Of a stretch of DNA of 64,000 nt, positions 7,952 through 15,898 are shown one piece after another. Origin of the DNA: Clostridia bacterium (GTDB taxonomy: Bacteria > Bacillota > Clostridia > Oscillospirales > Acutalibacteraceae); assembly GCA_017442225.1 (NCBI GenBank), contig JAFSAR010000003.1:35752-99751 (forward strand), read 5' to 3'. Under the pieces are notes generated by a model that saw nothing but the letters and a program-made list of their open reading frames with translations, had not been told where the DNA came from and searched no databases. The translations under genes and the position numbers were made by a program. The stretch's first letter is position 1; every line of letters begins with the position of its first letter.

Positions 7952-9431
7952 ACCGTTTAATAATAATAGAAAAATCTATGTATCCGTTATCCTCTTCCAT
8001 AACCACGTTTTCAAGGGAAGGTATGTATGATATATTAGTAGTCTGGTGTGCTACAGGAATTATATTGTTATCTCCTAGCAGTTCTTGCTGTAAAGTGTCA
8101 GGTGTGGTAGCACGACTCACGGCGGCAAAGTTTTTGGCATATTCGCTAAACGAATCGCTTTTTGCCGTTACGGGAAAAAGCGCAAAATCGAGGGTGCTCT
8201 CGCATATTTCGGTTTGCATTACGGCAAGATTTGTTGAAGTTTGTATATTTACAAAGGTGCTTAGATTTTGTTGCCAGTGGCCCACAATCGCGGTTGCAAG
8301 CCCCTTTACACCGTCGGTTTCATAATAATAAAGCGTTGTCTGCGGAAATTTGCTATCTGTCATCGCGGCAATCTGCGCCGACATAACCGATTTTGCCTCC
8401 CCTATATTATATTCCGTCGCACCTATGCCATCGGCATTGATGCCTAATATCTCGGGATAAACTGATTTTGCCGCAGTAAAACCGTCGGGCAAAGAACTAC
8501 TGTATACGTCGCTTGAAAATGCGAGCGCAAACGCGCGACGTACTTCGGACGAGTAATTGCGGCTTAATGTCAGCAACCAGCAAATATTCTGCACGTTTGC
8601 AGTTTTCATACCTGCCGCTTTTGCCGCGTCAAGCTCATTACACGGCATAAACGCCATATCACTGTCGCCGTCAGACAAACGAGTAACCTGCGATTCATCC
8701 TCTATACAACTGATAAACACCGCCGCATTCTGCGCGTCAAATATACCGCTGTATTCCTCGTTTTTATAAAGCCTTATACCAAAATCCTCTTTATTCCATT
8801 TGGTAAGTCGATAACTGCCGTTAGAGATAATATTTTCCGTATCCAGACCGTACTTGCCTATACTGCTTTCAAAAAATTCCTCGTTACACGGCATACAAAC
8901 GCTTGTTGTAAGGGTTTTTAAAAAATTATTATCCTCACGGCAAAGGGTTATTATAAGAGTTTTTTCGTCAACCGCCTTAACACCGAGTGTAGATACGTCT
9001 GCGTTGCCGCTATTTATCGCCTCGGCATTTGATATTGCAAAAAGGCGTGACACAAAGGGCGCCTTGATTTTGGGGTCAACCGCGCGGCGCAGCCCATACT
9101 CAAAATCATAAGCCGTAACCTTTTCACCATTACTCCAAACTGCATCATCTTTTAGATTAAAAGTGTACGTAAGATTTTCGTATGAATAGCTATCACTCAC
9201 CCCGCCTACTATTGTTCCGTCTTCTGCCGTACGCATAAGGCCCTCATAAATATTGCGAACTATAAGCAACTCGCTATCGCTTTGCGCAGTCTGGGGGTCA
9301 AGGGTCTGTGGCTTTTTAAGCAGTTCGAAATAAATATAAGAGTCTGTATATTTTTCACCACAACCCGAAAGACAGCCAAGTACAAGTACCAGACTTAAAG
9401 CCGCGGATAATATTTTCTTAAAAATCGACAT
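7950..9431 (-). CDS. Oligopeptide ABC transporter substrate-binding lipoprotein (SBP_bac_5)
   Basis: The N-terminus MSIFKKILSAALSLVLVLGCL ends in the lipobox LSGC, giving a lipid-anchored extracellular protein. The mature part begins with the family pattern LKKPQTLDPQTAQSDSE, and later TYTFNLKDDAVWSNGEKVTA, typical of OppA/DppA-type (family 5) peptide-binding proteins. The start is the ATG at 9431; a longer upstream frame has no leader-like sequence. At 493 aa it is slightly short for OppA (about 540). No permease or ATPase genes lie beside it, so it is an orphan binding protein. The ligand is unknown. Confidence 0.85.
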   Translation of the reverse strand: MSIFKKILSAALSLVLVLGCLSGCGEKYTDSYIYFELLKKPQTLDPQTAQSDSELLIVRNIYEGLMRTAEDGTIVGGVSDSYSYENLTYTFNLKDDAVWSNGEKVTAYDFEYGLRRAVDPKIKAPFVSRLFAISNAEAINSGNADVSTLGVKAVDEKTLIITLCREDNNFLKTLTTSVCMPCNEEFFESSIGKYGLDTENIISNGSYRLTKWNKEDFGIRLYKNEEYSGIFDAQNAAVFISCIEDESQVTRLSDGDSDMAFMPCNELDAAKAAGMKTANVQNICWLLTLSRNYSSEVRRAFALAFSSDVYSSSLPDGFTAAKSVYPEILGINADGIGATEYNIGEAKSVMSAQIAAMTDSKFPQTTLYYYETDGVKGLATAIVGHWQQNLSTFVNIQTSTNLAVMQTEICESTLDFALFPVTAKSDSFSEYAKNFAAVSRATTPDTLQQELLGDNNIIPVAHQTTNISYIPSLENVVMEEDNGYIDFSIIIKR

Positions 9432-9500
9432 TAAAATCACCGTATATATTATATAATGAGTATAAACATTTTTCAATAATAAAAATGTAAAGAAAAAAAC

Positions 9501-9529
9501 TTGACAGTCAGGCGCGTTTGTGCTATAAT
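9501..9529 (+). promoter_or_regulatory. Sigma-70-type promoter of the ylxM-ffh operon
   Basis: TTGACA (9501-9506), 17-nt spacer, TATAAT (9524-9529): a perfect consensus promoter, 45 nt upstream of the ylxM ATG. Confidence 0.9.
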
Positions 9530-9574
9530 CACTCTTGCTGTAAAGCAAAAAACTTTACAAGGAGGGCGCTTACT

Positions 9575-9880
9575 ATGCCAAAGGATTTGTCACTCAGCGC
9601 GCTTCTTGATTTTTACGGTCCTTTTTTAAGTGAAAAGCAACGCAATCTTTTGCATCATTATTATAATGAGGATTTGTCGCTCAGCGAAATCGCCGAAAAC
9701 GAGCAAATCACTCGTCAGGGTGTACGCGACCTTATAAAACGCGGCGAGTTACAACTTAAAAAATATGAGGAAGAATGTGGCTGGTGTCAAAACGTTCTGG
9801 CTCTTCAATCTGCGATTGACAGTGATAAATCAGAGACCGAAAAACTTGACGCTATAAAAGACATCGTAAACAAATTTTGA
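9575..9880 (+). CDS. ylxM: YlxM family HTH protein (UPF0122), SRP-associated
   Basis: 101-aa small DNA/RNA-binding-type protein with a sigma-factor-like helix-turn-helix (LSEIAENEQITRQGVRDLIK, about residues 38-57). In Firmicutes it lies immediately upstream of ffh, and the streptococcal homologue modulates SRP GTPase activity. The ATG at 9575 was chosen because GGAGGGCG precedes it; the frame extends further upstream without a ribosome site. The gap to ffh is 18 nt. Confidence 0.9.
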   Translation: MPKDLSLSALLDFYGPFLSEKQRNLLHHYYNEDLSLSEIAENEQITRQGVRDLIKRGELQLKKYEEECGWCQNVLALQSAIDSDKSETEKLDAIKDIVNKF

Positions 9881-9898
9881 AAACAGAGGTGAACACAC

Positions 9899-11245
9899 AT
9901 GGCATTTTCAAGCCTTACCGATAAGATAAACGGCGTTTTTAAAAAGCTTCGTAACAAAGGCCGACTTACCGAAAGTGACGTTAAGGATGCCATGCGTGAA
10001 GTGCGCTTAGCGCTGCTTGAAGCCGACGTTAACTACAAGGTTGCAAAGGACTTTACCAACACCGTCACCGAAAAATGCATTGGTGCAAACGTAATGGAAA
10101 GCCTTACAGCGCCGCAGATGGTTATAAAAATCGTTAATGAAGAGCTTACCGCTTTAATGGGTAGCGAGCAGGTGCGACTAAAAACAGCGTCTAAAATTCC
10201 TACCGTTATTATGATGTGCGGTCTGCAAGGCTCGGGTAAAACCACACACAGCGCAAAGCTGGCTCGACTTTTAAAATCAAAGGGTCACAGACCGTTGCTT
10301 GTCGCTTGCGATATCTACCGTCCTGCCGCAATTGAGCAGTTAAAGGTTGTGGGCGCTCAGGTCGAAACACCCGTTTTCGAAATGGGTACTGAAAAGCCTG
10401 AAAAAATCGCCGTAGAGGCTGTAAAGTACGCGCGCGATTACGGTCACGATTATGTTATTCTTGATACTGCAGGCCGTCTGCATGTTGATGACGAGCTGAT
10501 GCAAGAGCTTAAACGCATTACCGAATGTGTCGAGGTCAACAACATTTTGCTTGTTATTGACTCTATGATAGGTCAGGATGCCGTAAATGTTGCAAAAGCA
10601 TTTAACGACATACTCGAAATTGACGGCGTTGTACTTACCAAGCTCGACGGCGACACCCGAGGCGGCGCGGCTCTGTCGGTAAAGGCTGTTACGGGCAAGC
10701 CGATTATGTTCGCAGGCGTAGGTGAAAAGCTTGACCAGCTTGAAGAATTTCACCCTGAGCGAATGGCAAGTCGTATACTCGGTATGGGTGATATGCTTTC
10801 ACTTATCGAGCGCGCCGAACAACAGCTTGATGAAAAAAAGGCTGAAGAAGCGGCAAAGAAGCTTGCCGAAAACCGCTTTGATATGAACGATTTGCTCGAC
10901 CAGTTTCAGCAAATCAAAAAAATGGGTAGTTTAAAAAGCGTACTCTCTATGCTTCCCGGTATGGAAAAGCAGCTGCGCGACGTAGACGTTGATGACCGAC
11001 AGATGCTTCGCGTTGAGGCGATAATTCAGTCAATGACCGCAAAAGAGCGCCGTAAGCCCGAAATACTTAACGCTTCGCGCCGTCGCAGAATTGCCGCGGG
11101 TTGCGGACAGACAGTTGAGGACGTTAACCGCCTTATCAAGCAGTACGAACAGATGAAAAAAATGTTCAAGCAGATGAATGGCAAGGGCAAAAAGCGTATG
11201 ATGCGCGGCTTTAACCCTAACCAATTTAATAATTTAGGTTTTTAA
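9899..11245 (+). CDS. ffh: Signal recognition particle protein Ffh (SRP54)
   Basis: GTPase that delivers nascent membrane and secretory proteins to FtsY. N domain at residues 1-90; G domain with P-loop GLQGSGKTTHSAKLA (about 107-121), DTAGR and TKLDGDTRGG; methionine-rich M domain from about 300 containing FDMNDLLDQFQQIKKMG, then RRRRIAAGCG and a C-terminal QMKKMFKQMNGKGKK tail. 448 aa is the normal length. It is the second gene of the operon after ylxM and is followed by rpsP after 54 nt. Confidence 0.98.
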   Translation: MAFSSLTDKINGVFKKLRNKGRLTESDVKDAMREVRLALLEADVNYKVAKDFTNTVTEKCIGANVMESLTAPQMVIKIVNEELTALMGSEQVRLKTASKIPTVIMMCGLQGSGKTTHSAKLARLLKSKGHRPLLVACDIYRPAAIEQLKVVGAQVETPVFEMGTEKPEKIAVEAVKYARDYGHDYVILDTAGRLHVDDELMQELKRITECVEVNNILLVIDSMIGQDAVNVAKAFNDILEIDGVVLTKLDGDTRGGAALSVKAVTGKPIMFAGVGEKLDQLEEFHPERMASRILGMGDMLSLIERAEQQLDEKKAEEAAKKLAENRFDMNDLLDQFQQIKKMGSLKSVLSMLPGMEKQLRDVDVDDRQMLRVEAIIQSMTAKERRKPEILNASRRRRIAAGCGQTVEDVNRLIKQYEQMKKMFKQMNGKGKKRMMRGFNPNQFNNLGF

Positions 11246-11299
11246 GAGTTATCTCTTTTAAATAAAATATAAACTTTACTTTTATGGAGGTGCAGTAAA

Positions 11300-11542
11300 A
11301 TGGCAGTAAAAATCAGACTTCGCAGAATTGGCGCTAAAAAGGCTCCTTTCTATCGTGTAGTTGTTGCAGATTCTCGTTATCCCCGTGACGGTCGTTTTAT
11401 CGAAGAAATCGGTTACTACGATCCTACTAAGGAACCCGCAATCGTAAACATCGACGCTGACAAGGCTAAGAAGTGGATCGGCAACGGCGCTCAGCCCACC
11501 GACACCGTTAAAGCTTTGCTTAAAAAGAACGGCGTTCTTTAA
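11300..11542 (+). CDS. rpsP: 30S ribosomal protein S16
   Basis: 80 aa with the S16 signature [20 protein letters not shown] and [20 protein letters not shown]. An assembly protein of the 30S 5' domain. GGAGGTG precedes the ATG. It lies between ffh and khpA as is common in Clostridia. Confidence 0.98.
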   Translation: MAVKIRLRRIGAKKAPFYRVVVADSRYPRDGRFIEEIGYYDPTKEPAIVNIDADKAKKWIGNGAQPTDTVKALLKKNGVL

Positions 11543-11564
11543 TTTTTAATTTGGAGTACTACCT

Positions 11565-11798
11565 ATGAAAGAACTTCTTATTACCATCGCATCAGGACTT
11601 GTAGAAAATCCCGATGCGGTAACCGCTACAGTTGATGAACCAGATGCAGAAGGTGTAATCGTTTATCACCTTCACGTAGCTGAAGACGATATGGGCAGAG
11701 TAATTGGCAAACAAGGCAGAATTGCAAAGGCAATCCGCACTGTTATGCGCGCTGCCGCTAATCGCAACCACGAAAAAATCGTTGTTGAAATCGACTAA
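11565..11798 (+). CDS. khpA: KH-domain RNA-binding protein KhpA
   Basis: 77-aa single KH domain with the GxxG loop as GRVIGKQGRIAKAIR. KhpA works with KhpB (Jag/EloR) as a global RNA chaperone affecting cell division and elongation. GGAG precedes the ATG. It is followed by a terminator, so rimM-trmD may be partly uncoupled from the upstream genes. Confidence 0.93.
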   Translation: MKELLITIASGLVENPDAVTATVDEPDAEGVIVYHLHVAEDDMGRVIGKQGRIAKAIRTVMRAAANRNHEKIVVEID

Positions 11799-11838
11799 AT
11801 TTTACGGTAGCCGCAAGGCTACCTAAAACGCTAATTAA

Positions 11839-11862
11839 ACCCCCGCAGTTTCGGGGGTTTTT
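11839..11862 (+). terminator. Intra-operon terminator between khpA and rimM
   Basis: CCCCCG/CGGGGG stem followed by TTTTT. A second hairpin without a T run (GGTAGCC/GGCTACC) lies just upstream near 11806-11823. The rimM ATG begins 17 nt after the T run, so read-through or a cryptic promoter must feed rimM. Confidence 0.75.
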
Positions 11863-11878
11863 ACATATAGGTGAAAAA

Positions 11879-12391
11879 ATGAAAAAAGAATTTTTAGAAA
11901 TAGGCAAATTCGTAGGCACTCACGGTGTGCGAGGTATGGTGCGCATTCAGCCTTGGTCGGATAACGGCGCATTTATTGCGCAGTTTAAAAACTTTTATCT
12001 TGAAGACGGCAAAACAAAAATAGAAATGAGCAAAATAACACCCCACGGCAACGTGGTTATCGCGGCTGTCAAAGGCATTGACACCATAGAAGACGCTGAA
12101 AAACTGCGTGAAAAGGTGCTTTATATCAAGCGTGACGACGCCCGCCTTCCCGAAGGCAGATACTTTATAAGCGAGATAATAGGCGCCAAGGTTTTTGATG
12201 CCGATAACGATACCCTGCTCGGCACTTTGGCTGATGTTTCTTCAACAGGCGCTAATGATGTATGGCATATTAAACATGATGAAAAAGAGTATCTTGTGCC
12301 CGCGATACCCGACGTTATTGTGAGTGTTGATATAAATAAAGATATTGTAAAATTGCGACCTTTAAAGGGGATTTTCGATGATGAAGATTGA
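11879..12391 (+). CDS. rimM: 16S rRNA processing protein RimM
   Basis: 170 aa; the N-terminal RimM domain starts with FLEIGKFVGTHGVRGMVRIQ, and a C-terminal PRC-barrel half contains YFISEIIGAKVFDADN and YLVPAIPDVIVSVDINKDI. It binds S19 and assists 30S head maturation. The end overlaps trmD by 14 nt. Confidence 0.96.
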   Translation: MKKEFLEIGKFVGTHGVRGMVRIQPWSDNGAFIAQFKNFYLEDGKTKIEMSKITPHGNVVIAAVKGIDTIEDAEKLREKVLYIKRDDARLPEGRYFISEIIGAKVFDADNDTLLGTLADVSSTGANDVWHIKHDEKEYLVPAIPDVIVSVDINKDIVKLRPLKGIFDDED

Positions 12392-13121
12392 TATACTTAC
12401 CCTCTTTCCCGAAACGTGCGAAACGGTGCTAAGCGAAAGTATAATCGGCCGTGCCAGAAAAGCCAACAAGGTGCAGATTGAGTGCCATAATATACGTGAT
12501 TTTGCAAACAACAAACACAACAAGGTTGACGATATGCCCTACGGCGGCGGTATGGGTATGGTTATGGCTGCAGAACCGATTTACAACTGCTATAAAAGCC
12601 TATACAATACAGACGAGCCAAAGCCACACCTTATCTATTTATCTCCCAAGGGTACTACCCTTACACAAAATAAGGTGGTAGAGCTATCAAAACTTGACCA
12701 TATTATTTTGCTTTGCGGTCATTATGAGGGTGTTGACGAGCGTGTGCTTGACGAAATTGTGGACGAGCAGATATCTCTTGGCGATTTTGTTGTAACCGGT
12801 GGTGAATTACCCGCGCTTTGTCTTGCAGATGCAGTCTGTCGAATGTTACCCGGTGTGCTAAGCGACAATCTGTGTTTTGAAGACGAAAGTCATTTTTCAG
12901 GTCTGCTTGAATATCCGCAATACACAAGGCCTGCCGAGTGGAATGGTCGTGCCGTACCAGAGGTTTTGCTTTCGGGAAACCATGCTGAAATAGCAAAATG
13001 GCGTCGTAAGCAATCCCTTGAAATCACTCGTGAACTGCGGCCTGAAATGTTCGAAAAGATAGAACTTGATAAGACAGACCGCAAATTGTTAGGCTTAGAG
13101 CCTCAAAAAAAGAAAAAATAA
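12378..13121 (+). CDS. trmD: tRNA (guanine37-N1)-methyltransferase TrmD
   Basis: SPOUT-class knotted methyltransferase making m1G37, using S-adenosylmethionine. Visible motifs are MKIDILTLFPE at the start, DDMPYGGGMGMVM (about 51-63), CGHYEGVDERV and ISLGDFVVTGGELPAL (the trefoil-knot AdoMet site). 247 aa is normal. Two ATG codons in tandem (12378 and 12381) overlap the rimM end; either could initiate. rplS, usually next in this operon, is absent here; a terminator and the restriction island follow. Confidence 0.97.
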   Translation: MMKIDILTLFPETCETVLSESIIGRARKANKVQIECHNIRDFANNKHNKVDDMPYGGGMGMVMAAEPIYNCYKSLYNTDEPKPHLIYLSPKGTTLTQNKVVELSKLDHIILLCGHYEGVDERVLDEIVDEQISLGDFVVTGGELPALCLADAVCRMLPGVLSDNLCFEDESHFSGLLEYPQYTRPAEWNGRAVPEVLLSGNHAEIAKWRRKQSLEITRELRPEMFEKIELDKTDRKLLGLEPQKKKK

Positions 13122-13130
13122 ATAAAAGTA

Positions 13131-13163
13131 AAAATCCCAAGAACTCTCGTTTTTGGGATTTTT
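13131..13163 (+). terminator. Terminator after trmD
   Basis: AAAAATCCCAAGA and complementary TTTTTGGGATTTTT arms give a strong hairpin with A-rich 5' and T-rich 3' flanks, able to act on either strand. Confidence 0.85.
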
Positions 13164-13250
13164 GGTTCAAGTCCTATAAAACAAAAAAATTACCGAACCA
13201 AGCCAAATGGCTTAATTCGGTAATTGGTGCGGGTGTTCATAACCAACCTG
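13164..13250 (+). repeat. tRNA-like 3' fragment and left inverted-repeat boundary of the restriction island
   Basis: GGTTCAAGTCCT (13164-13175) equals the T-arm of tRNA-Pro, and GTGTTCATAACCAACCTG (13233-13250) matches, in the opposite orientation and with one mismatch, the terminator just downstream of tRNA-Pro at 15740-15757. The order of the two segments is the same as in the tRNA-Pro copy. Between them lies a hairpin (ATTACCGAA...TTCGGTAAT, 13189-13224) that on the minus strand is followed by TTTTTTTG and can terminate the restriction endonuclease transcript. Confidence 0.55.
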
Positions 13251-13294
13251 GAAAGCATGCCAATTTGAGTTTCTAAGGAAAGTAAAAATCGAAC

Positions 13295-14209
13295 TCATTT
13301 TTGGAATTGTTCCTTCCTTTTTTTGTAATAATCGCAAACAAATTCATGGCTTTTATGTTTTGCTATTTGTTTGTCGATATTATTTATAATTATTATCTTT
13401 TCTTCATCGTTATATGTGTCTATAATCCAGTGCTGTTGATTGGTACTACATATGCTCAATAACGTTTCAAAAGCAATTACTCTTCGTTCGGTTGCGTAAT
13501 GTGTTTCTTTGTTATTTTTTGTTGTAACGATACGTATGTTGGCTTCGTACAAAGTGTTTAGCACTTCTGTAGTAATAGAGTCATCTAAAGTTGCCAAAAA
13601 CATTTCACGTGCTCCGGTGCGGTTCATTTCTTCGGGGACTTCCTGCCATCTTTCGCGCAGAGTCGTTTTAGCACTTATGAGACTTGTATAGTTTTTATCA
13701 ATTACATACTCAACAACACCAGGAGAAACAATGTCGACCAACTTCCCTAAAGACTTTTCTATGAAAATCTTTTTACCAATATTTCCTTGCGTATCCATTG
13801 GGATTCCGGCACCCATCAACAAGAGCTCAATTATTGCTTCGAATTCTTTTCCTGCACGGCTTCTTCTGCTTTGAGTGTTTGACAAACAGAGTTGATAAAT
13901 ATGCTGAGGATAGCTATCAATAAAGTTTTCAACAGCTTCTCTTGGGGACAAACCATCAAGTGAGGAATCATCAATAAGTTTTTTCAACATATTGCTAGAA
14001 AAGCGCTCTTCTTCAGGAGTGAAATTATTCCAGCAAAACTCTCGAAGTTCTTCCACAACTGCACTTGCATTTTCGAAAAAATATGCGGGTTCCTGCTGAT
14101 TATATCCTAATGATATAAACCCCTTATAAACTAATTCGTAAGGAGCCATGGCTTGTTGGCGTTCAATTTTTATGATATCTTGAAATTGTTCTAATGAATA
14201 TTTTTTCAT
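13295..14209 (-). CDS. Type II restriction endonuclease, EcoRII/SsoII-like
   Basis: 304 aa from the ATG at 14209, which has AGGAG upstream; a longer frame to 14338 would run through the divergent promoter and is rejected. The central segment SRRSRAGKEFEAIIELLLM, then LGKLVDIVSPGVVEYVIDKN and SAKTTLRERWQEV, resembles the PD-(D/E)xK core of EcoRII C-terminal/SsoII/ScrFI-type enzymes, where the lysine of the K-T-T-L-R-E-R-W segment belongs to the active site. It is divergent from a cytosine methyltransferase, the arrangement of SsoII-like systems. Recognition of CCNGG or CCWGG is inferred from this resemblance and is not shown by the sequence. Confidence 0.8.
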   Translation of the reverse strand: MKKYSLEQFQDIIKIERQQAMAPYELVYKGFISLGYNQQEPAYFFENASAVVEELREFCWNNFTPEEERFSSNMLKKLIDDSSLDGLSPREAVENFIDSYPQHIYQLCLSNTQSRRSRAGKEFEAIIELLLMGAGIPMDTQGNIGKKIFIEKSLGKLVDIVSPGVVEYVIDKNYTSLISAKTTLRERWQEVPEEMNRTGAREMFLATLDDSITTEVLNTLYEANIRIVTTKNNKETHYATERRVIAFETLLSICSTNQQHWIIDTYNDEEKIIIINNIDKQIAKHKSHEFVCDYYKKRKEQFQK

Positions 14210-14225
14210 TATTTTTTCTCCTGTC

Positions 14226-14277
14226 TTGAAATTATTGAATAAATATGTTATAGTGTCATTTAGAGGACATATTGTCC
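14226..14277 (+). promoter_or_regulatory. Methyltransferase promoter with palindromic operator
   Basis: TTGAAA (14226-14231), 17-nt spacer, TATAGT (14249-14254), then the perfect palindrome GGACATATTGTCC (14265-14277) over the expected start point. It is nested in a wider imperfect dyad with GTGTCA and TGACAC arms at 14253-14289. The palindrome closely resembles the operator bound by the N-terminal HTH domain of M.SsoII (recalled as AGGACAAATTGTCCT), supporting autorepression by the methyltransferase. Confidence 0.75.
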
Positions 14278-14314
14278 GCGATTTGACACAAATAATTGAG
14301 AGGGTCCTTTTGTT

Positions 14315-15478
14315 ATGTATACTGTATTGAAAAACCAAAAAACTGCAGATTTAATTAGAGAAAAGCGTGAACGCCTTAATATGACGCAAAAAGAACTAGC
14401 GGATGCTATTGGTATGTCTAAAAATGGTGACAGAACGATTCGAAGATGGGAATCCGGAGAAACCCAACCATCTGCTATTGAACTCAAGCATCTTCTTAGT
14501 TTTCCAGAACATATTCCATTTCAAAATAATGAAGAAGCTCCATATAAAATGATAGATCTCTTTGCAGGTATTGGTGGCACTCGATTGGGATTTCATAAAA
14601 CCGGAAAGACAAAAGTTGTATTTAGCAGCGAATTCGATGAACATGCGGTAAAAACATATAAAGCAAACTTTGGCGAGCACCCTTTTGGCGATATTACCAA
14701 GATTACGTCCAACGATATTCCCGAGCATGATATCTTAGTCGGTGGATTTCCTTGTCAAGCCTTCAGTCAAGCTGGCAAGAAACTGGGTTTCGAAGATACT
14801 AGAGGTACATTGTTTTTTGAAATTGCTCGTATATTAAAGGACAAACAACCTAAAGCCTTTTTACTTGAAAATGTAAAGAACTTGACTTTGCATGACCACG
14901 GAAAAACTTTTGAGGTTATTATCAATACGTTAAAAGAGTTAGGTTATGAAGTTGTACCTCAGTTGTTTAAAGCAAAAGACTTTGGGGTTCCGCAAAACAG
15001 AGAGCGTATATATATTGTGGGTTTTAATAAAAACAAAGTACCCAATTATAAGGATTTCACTATGCCAATCCCGCCTTGTTCAGAAACAAAAGTCGGACAA
15101 ATATTAGAATCATATGTTGATGACAAATATACAATTTCAGATAAATTATGGAGCGGACATAAACGTAGAAAAGCAGAACATCAAGAAAAAGGCAATGGGT
15201 TTGGATATACGTTATTTACAGCAGAAAGCCCATACACAAATACAATTTCAGCAAGATATTATAAGGATGGTAGCGAAATATTAATTGAACAAAAAGATAA
15301 AAATCCACGTAAAGTGACACCGAGAGAAGCTGCGCGTTTGCAAGGATTTCCGGAAGATTTTATTATTCCAGTTAGCGACACCCAAGCGTACAAACAGTTT
15401 GGTAATTCTGTGGCAGTACCAGTTATACATGCAATTGCTGAAGAAATTATAAAGGTGCTCGACAATTCTAATAAATAG
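14315..15478 (+). CDS. DNA (cytosine-5-)-methyltransferase with N-terminal HTH regulator domain
   Basis: 387 aa. Residues 1-65 form an XRE-type helix-turn-helix (LREKRERLNMTQKELADAIG region, then TIRRWESGETQPS). The C5-methyltransferase domain follows: motif I DLFAGIGGTRLGF, motif IV GGFPCQAFSQAG with the catalytic Cys, motif VI LLENVKNL, motif VIII QNRERIYIVGF, motif IX RLQGFPEDF and motif X FGNSVAVPV. The fused HTH plus the palindrome in the divergent promoter indicates a self-regulated SsoII/EcoRII-type modification enzyme that protects the host from the neighbouring nuclease. Confidence 0.95.
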   Translation: MYTVLKNQKTADLIREKRERLNMTQKELADAIGMSKNGDRTIRRWESGETQPSAIELKHLLSFPEHIPFQNNEEAPYKMIDLFAGIGGTRLGFHKTGKTKVVFSSEFDEHAVKTYKANFGEHPFGDITKITSNDIPEHDILVGGFPCQAFSQAGKKLGFEDTRGTLFFEIARILKDKQPKAFLLENVKNLTLHDHGKTFEVIINTLKELGYEVVPQLFKAKDFGVPQNRERIYIVGFNKNKVPNYKDFTMPIPPCSETKVGQILESYVDDKYTISDKLWSGHKRRKAEHQEKGNGFGYTLFTAESPYTNTISARYYKDGSEILIEQKDKNPRKVTPREAARLQGFPEDFIIPVSDTQAYKQFGNSVAVPVIHAIAEEIIKVLDNSNK

Positions 15479-15571
15479 ACAATAAATATTCACAAACGGA
15501 TATAACTAAATTTCATATATAAATATTTTACTACAAAACAAGTAAGTTTTCAAGTAATATGAGTCAAAGAA

Positions 15572-15605
15572 CGCCACTGCAATTATCTGCGCAGTGGTGT
15601 TTTTC
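15572..15605 (+). terminator. Terminator after the methyltransferase gene
   Basis: CGCCACTGC pairs with GCAGTGGTG over an 10-nt loop, followed by TTTTTT. Confidence 0.85.
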
Positions 15606-15625
15606 TATTATTAAAGGTGTTTGCA

Positions 15626-15698
15626 TAACCCACAGACATCTTTACACGGAGAATTCGTAAAAGTGTCATAGTGGGTTACGCGCTTTCAAAAAGCGTGT
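15626..15698. other. Structured intergenic segment of unknown role
   Basis: TAACCCAC (15626-15633) pairs with GTGGGTTA (15671-15678), with inner complementary stretches (GACA/TGTC and TTTAC/GTAAA), and is directly followed by ACGCGCTTT/AAAGCGTGT (15678-15698). No ORF or tRNA matches it. It lies between the methyltransferase terminator and the tRNA-Pro terminator. Confidence 0.4.
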
Positions 15699-15718
15699 AA
15701 TAAAAGCAAAAAAGAAAT

Positions 15719-15760
15719 CGAGTGCTCATTTCCAACATTCAAGTTGGTTATGAACACTCG
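15719..15760 (-). terminator. Terminator of the tRNA-Pro transcript
   Basis: On the minus strand CGAGTGTTCATAACCAAC pairs with GTTGGAAATGAGCACTCG (two internal mismatches), followed by ATTTCTTTTTT. It begins 4 nt after the encoded CCA of the tRNA. Confidence 0.75.
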
Positions 15761-15763
15761 ATA

Positions 15764-15839
15764 TGGTCCGAGTAACAGGACTTGAACCTGCGGCCTCTTG
15801 ACCCCCAGTCAAGCGCGCTACCAGCTGCGCCATACCCGG
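15764..15839 (-). tRNA. tRNA-Pro (anticodon GGG)
   Basis: 76 nt including an encoded CCA. Acceptor CCGGGTA/TACTCGG (one G-U), D stem GCGC/GCGC with loop AGCTGGTA, anticodon stem CTTGA/TCAAG with loop CTGGGGG (anticodon GGG), and T arm GCAGG TTCAAGT CCTGT. It reads CCC/CCU codons. Located next to the restriction-modification island with a partial duplicate 79 nt upstream of its own 5' end. Confidence 0.95.
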
Positions 15840-15898
15840 ATAGTATGGATTATATTTTTTATTCCAAAGTAAAGCGCTTAACCCCGCTGTGCAAGCAG

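Noticed and set aside
9432..9548. N-terminal extension of the peptide-binding protein
   Set aside because: The signal peptide and lipobox begin at the ATG at 9431; the extension overlaps the ylxM promoter.
14210..14338. N-terminal extension of the restriction endonuclease to 14338
   Set aside because: It would cross the methyltransferase promoter and operator; the ATG at 14209 has AGGAG upstream.
13295..15478. Toxin-antitoxin or phage origin for the two divergent genes
   Set aside because: Complete C5-methyltransferase motifs and an EcoRII-like nuclease core fit a type II restriction-modification system; no phage genes are near.
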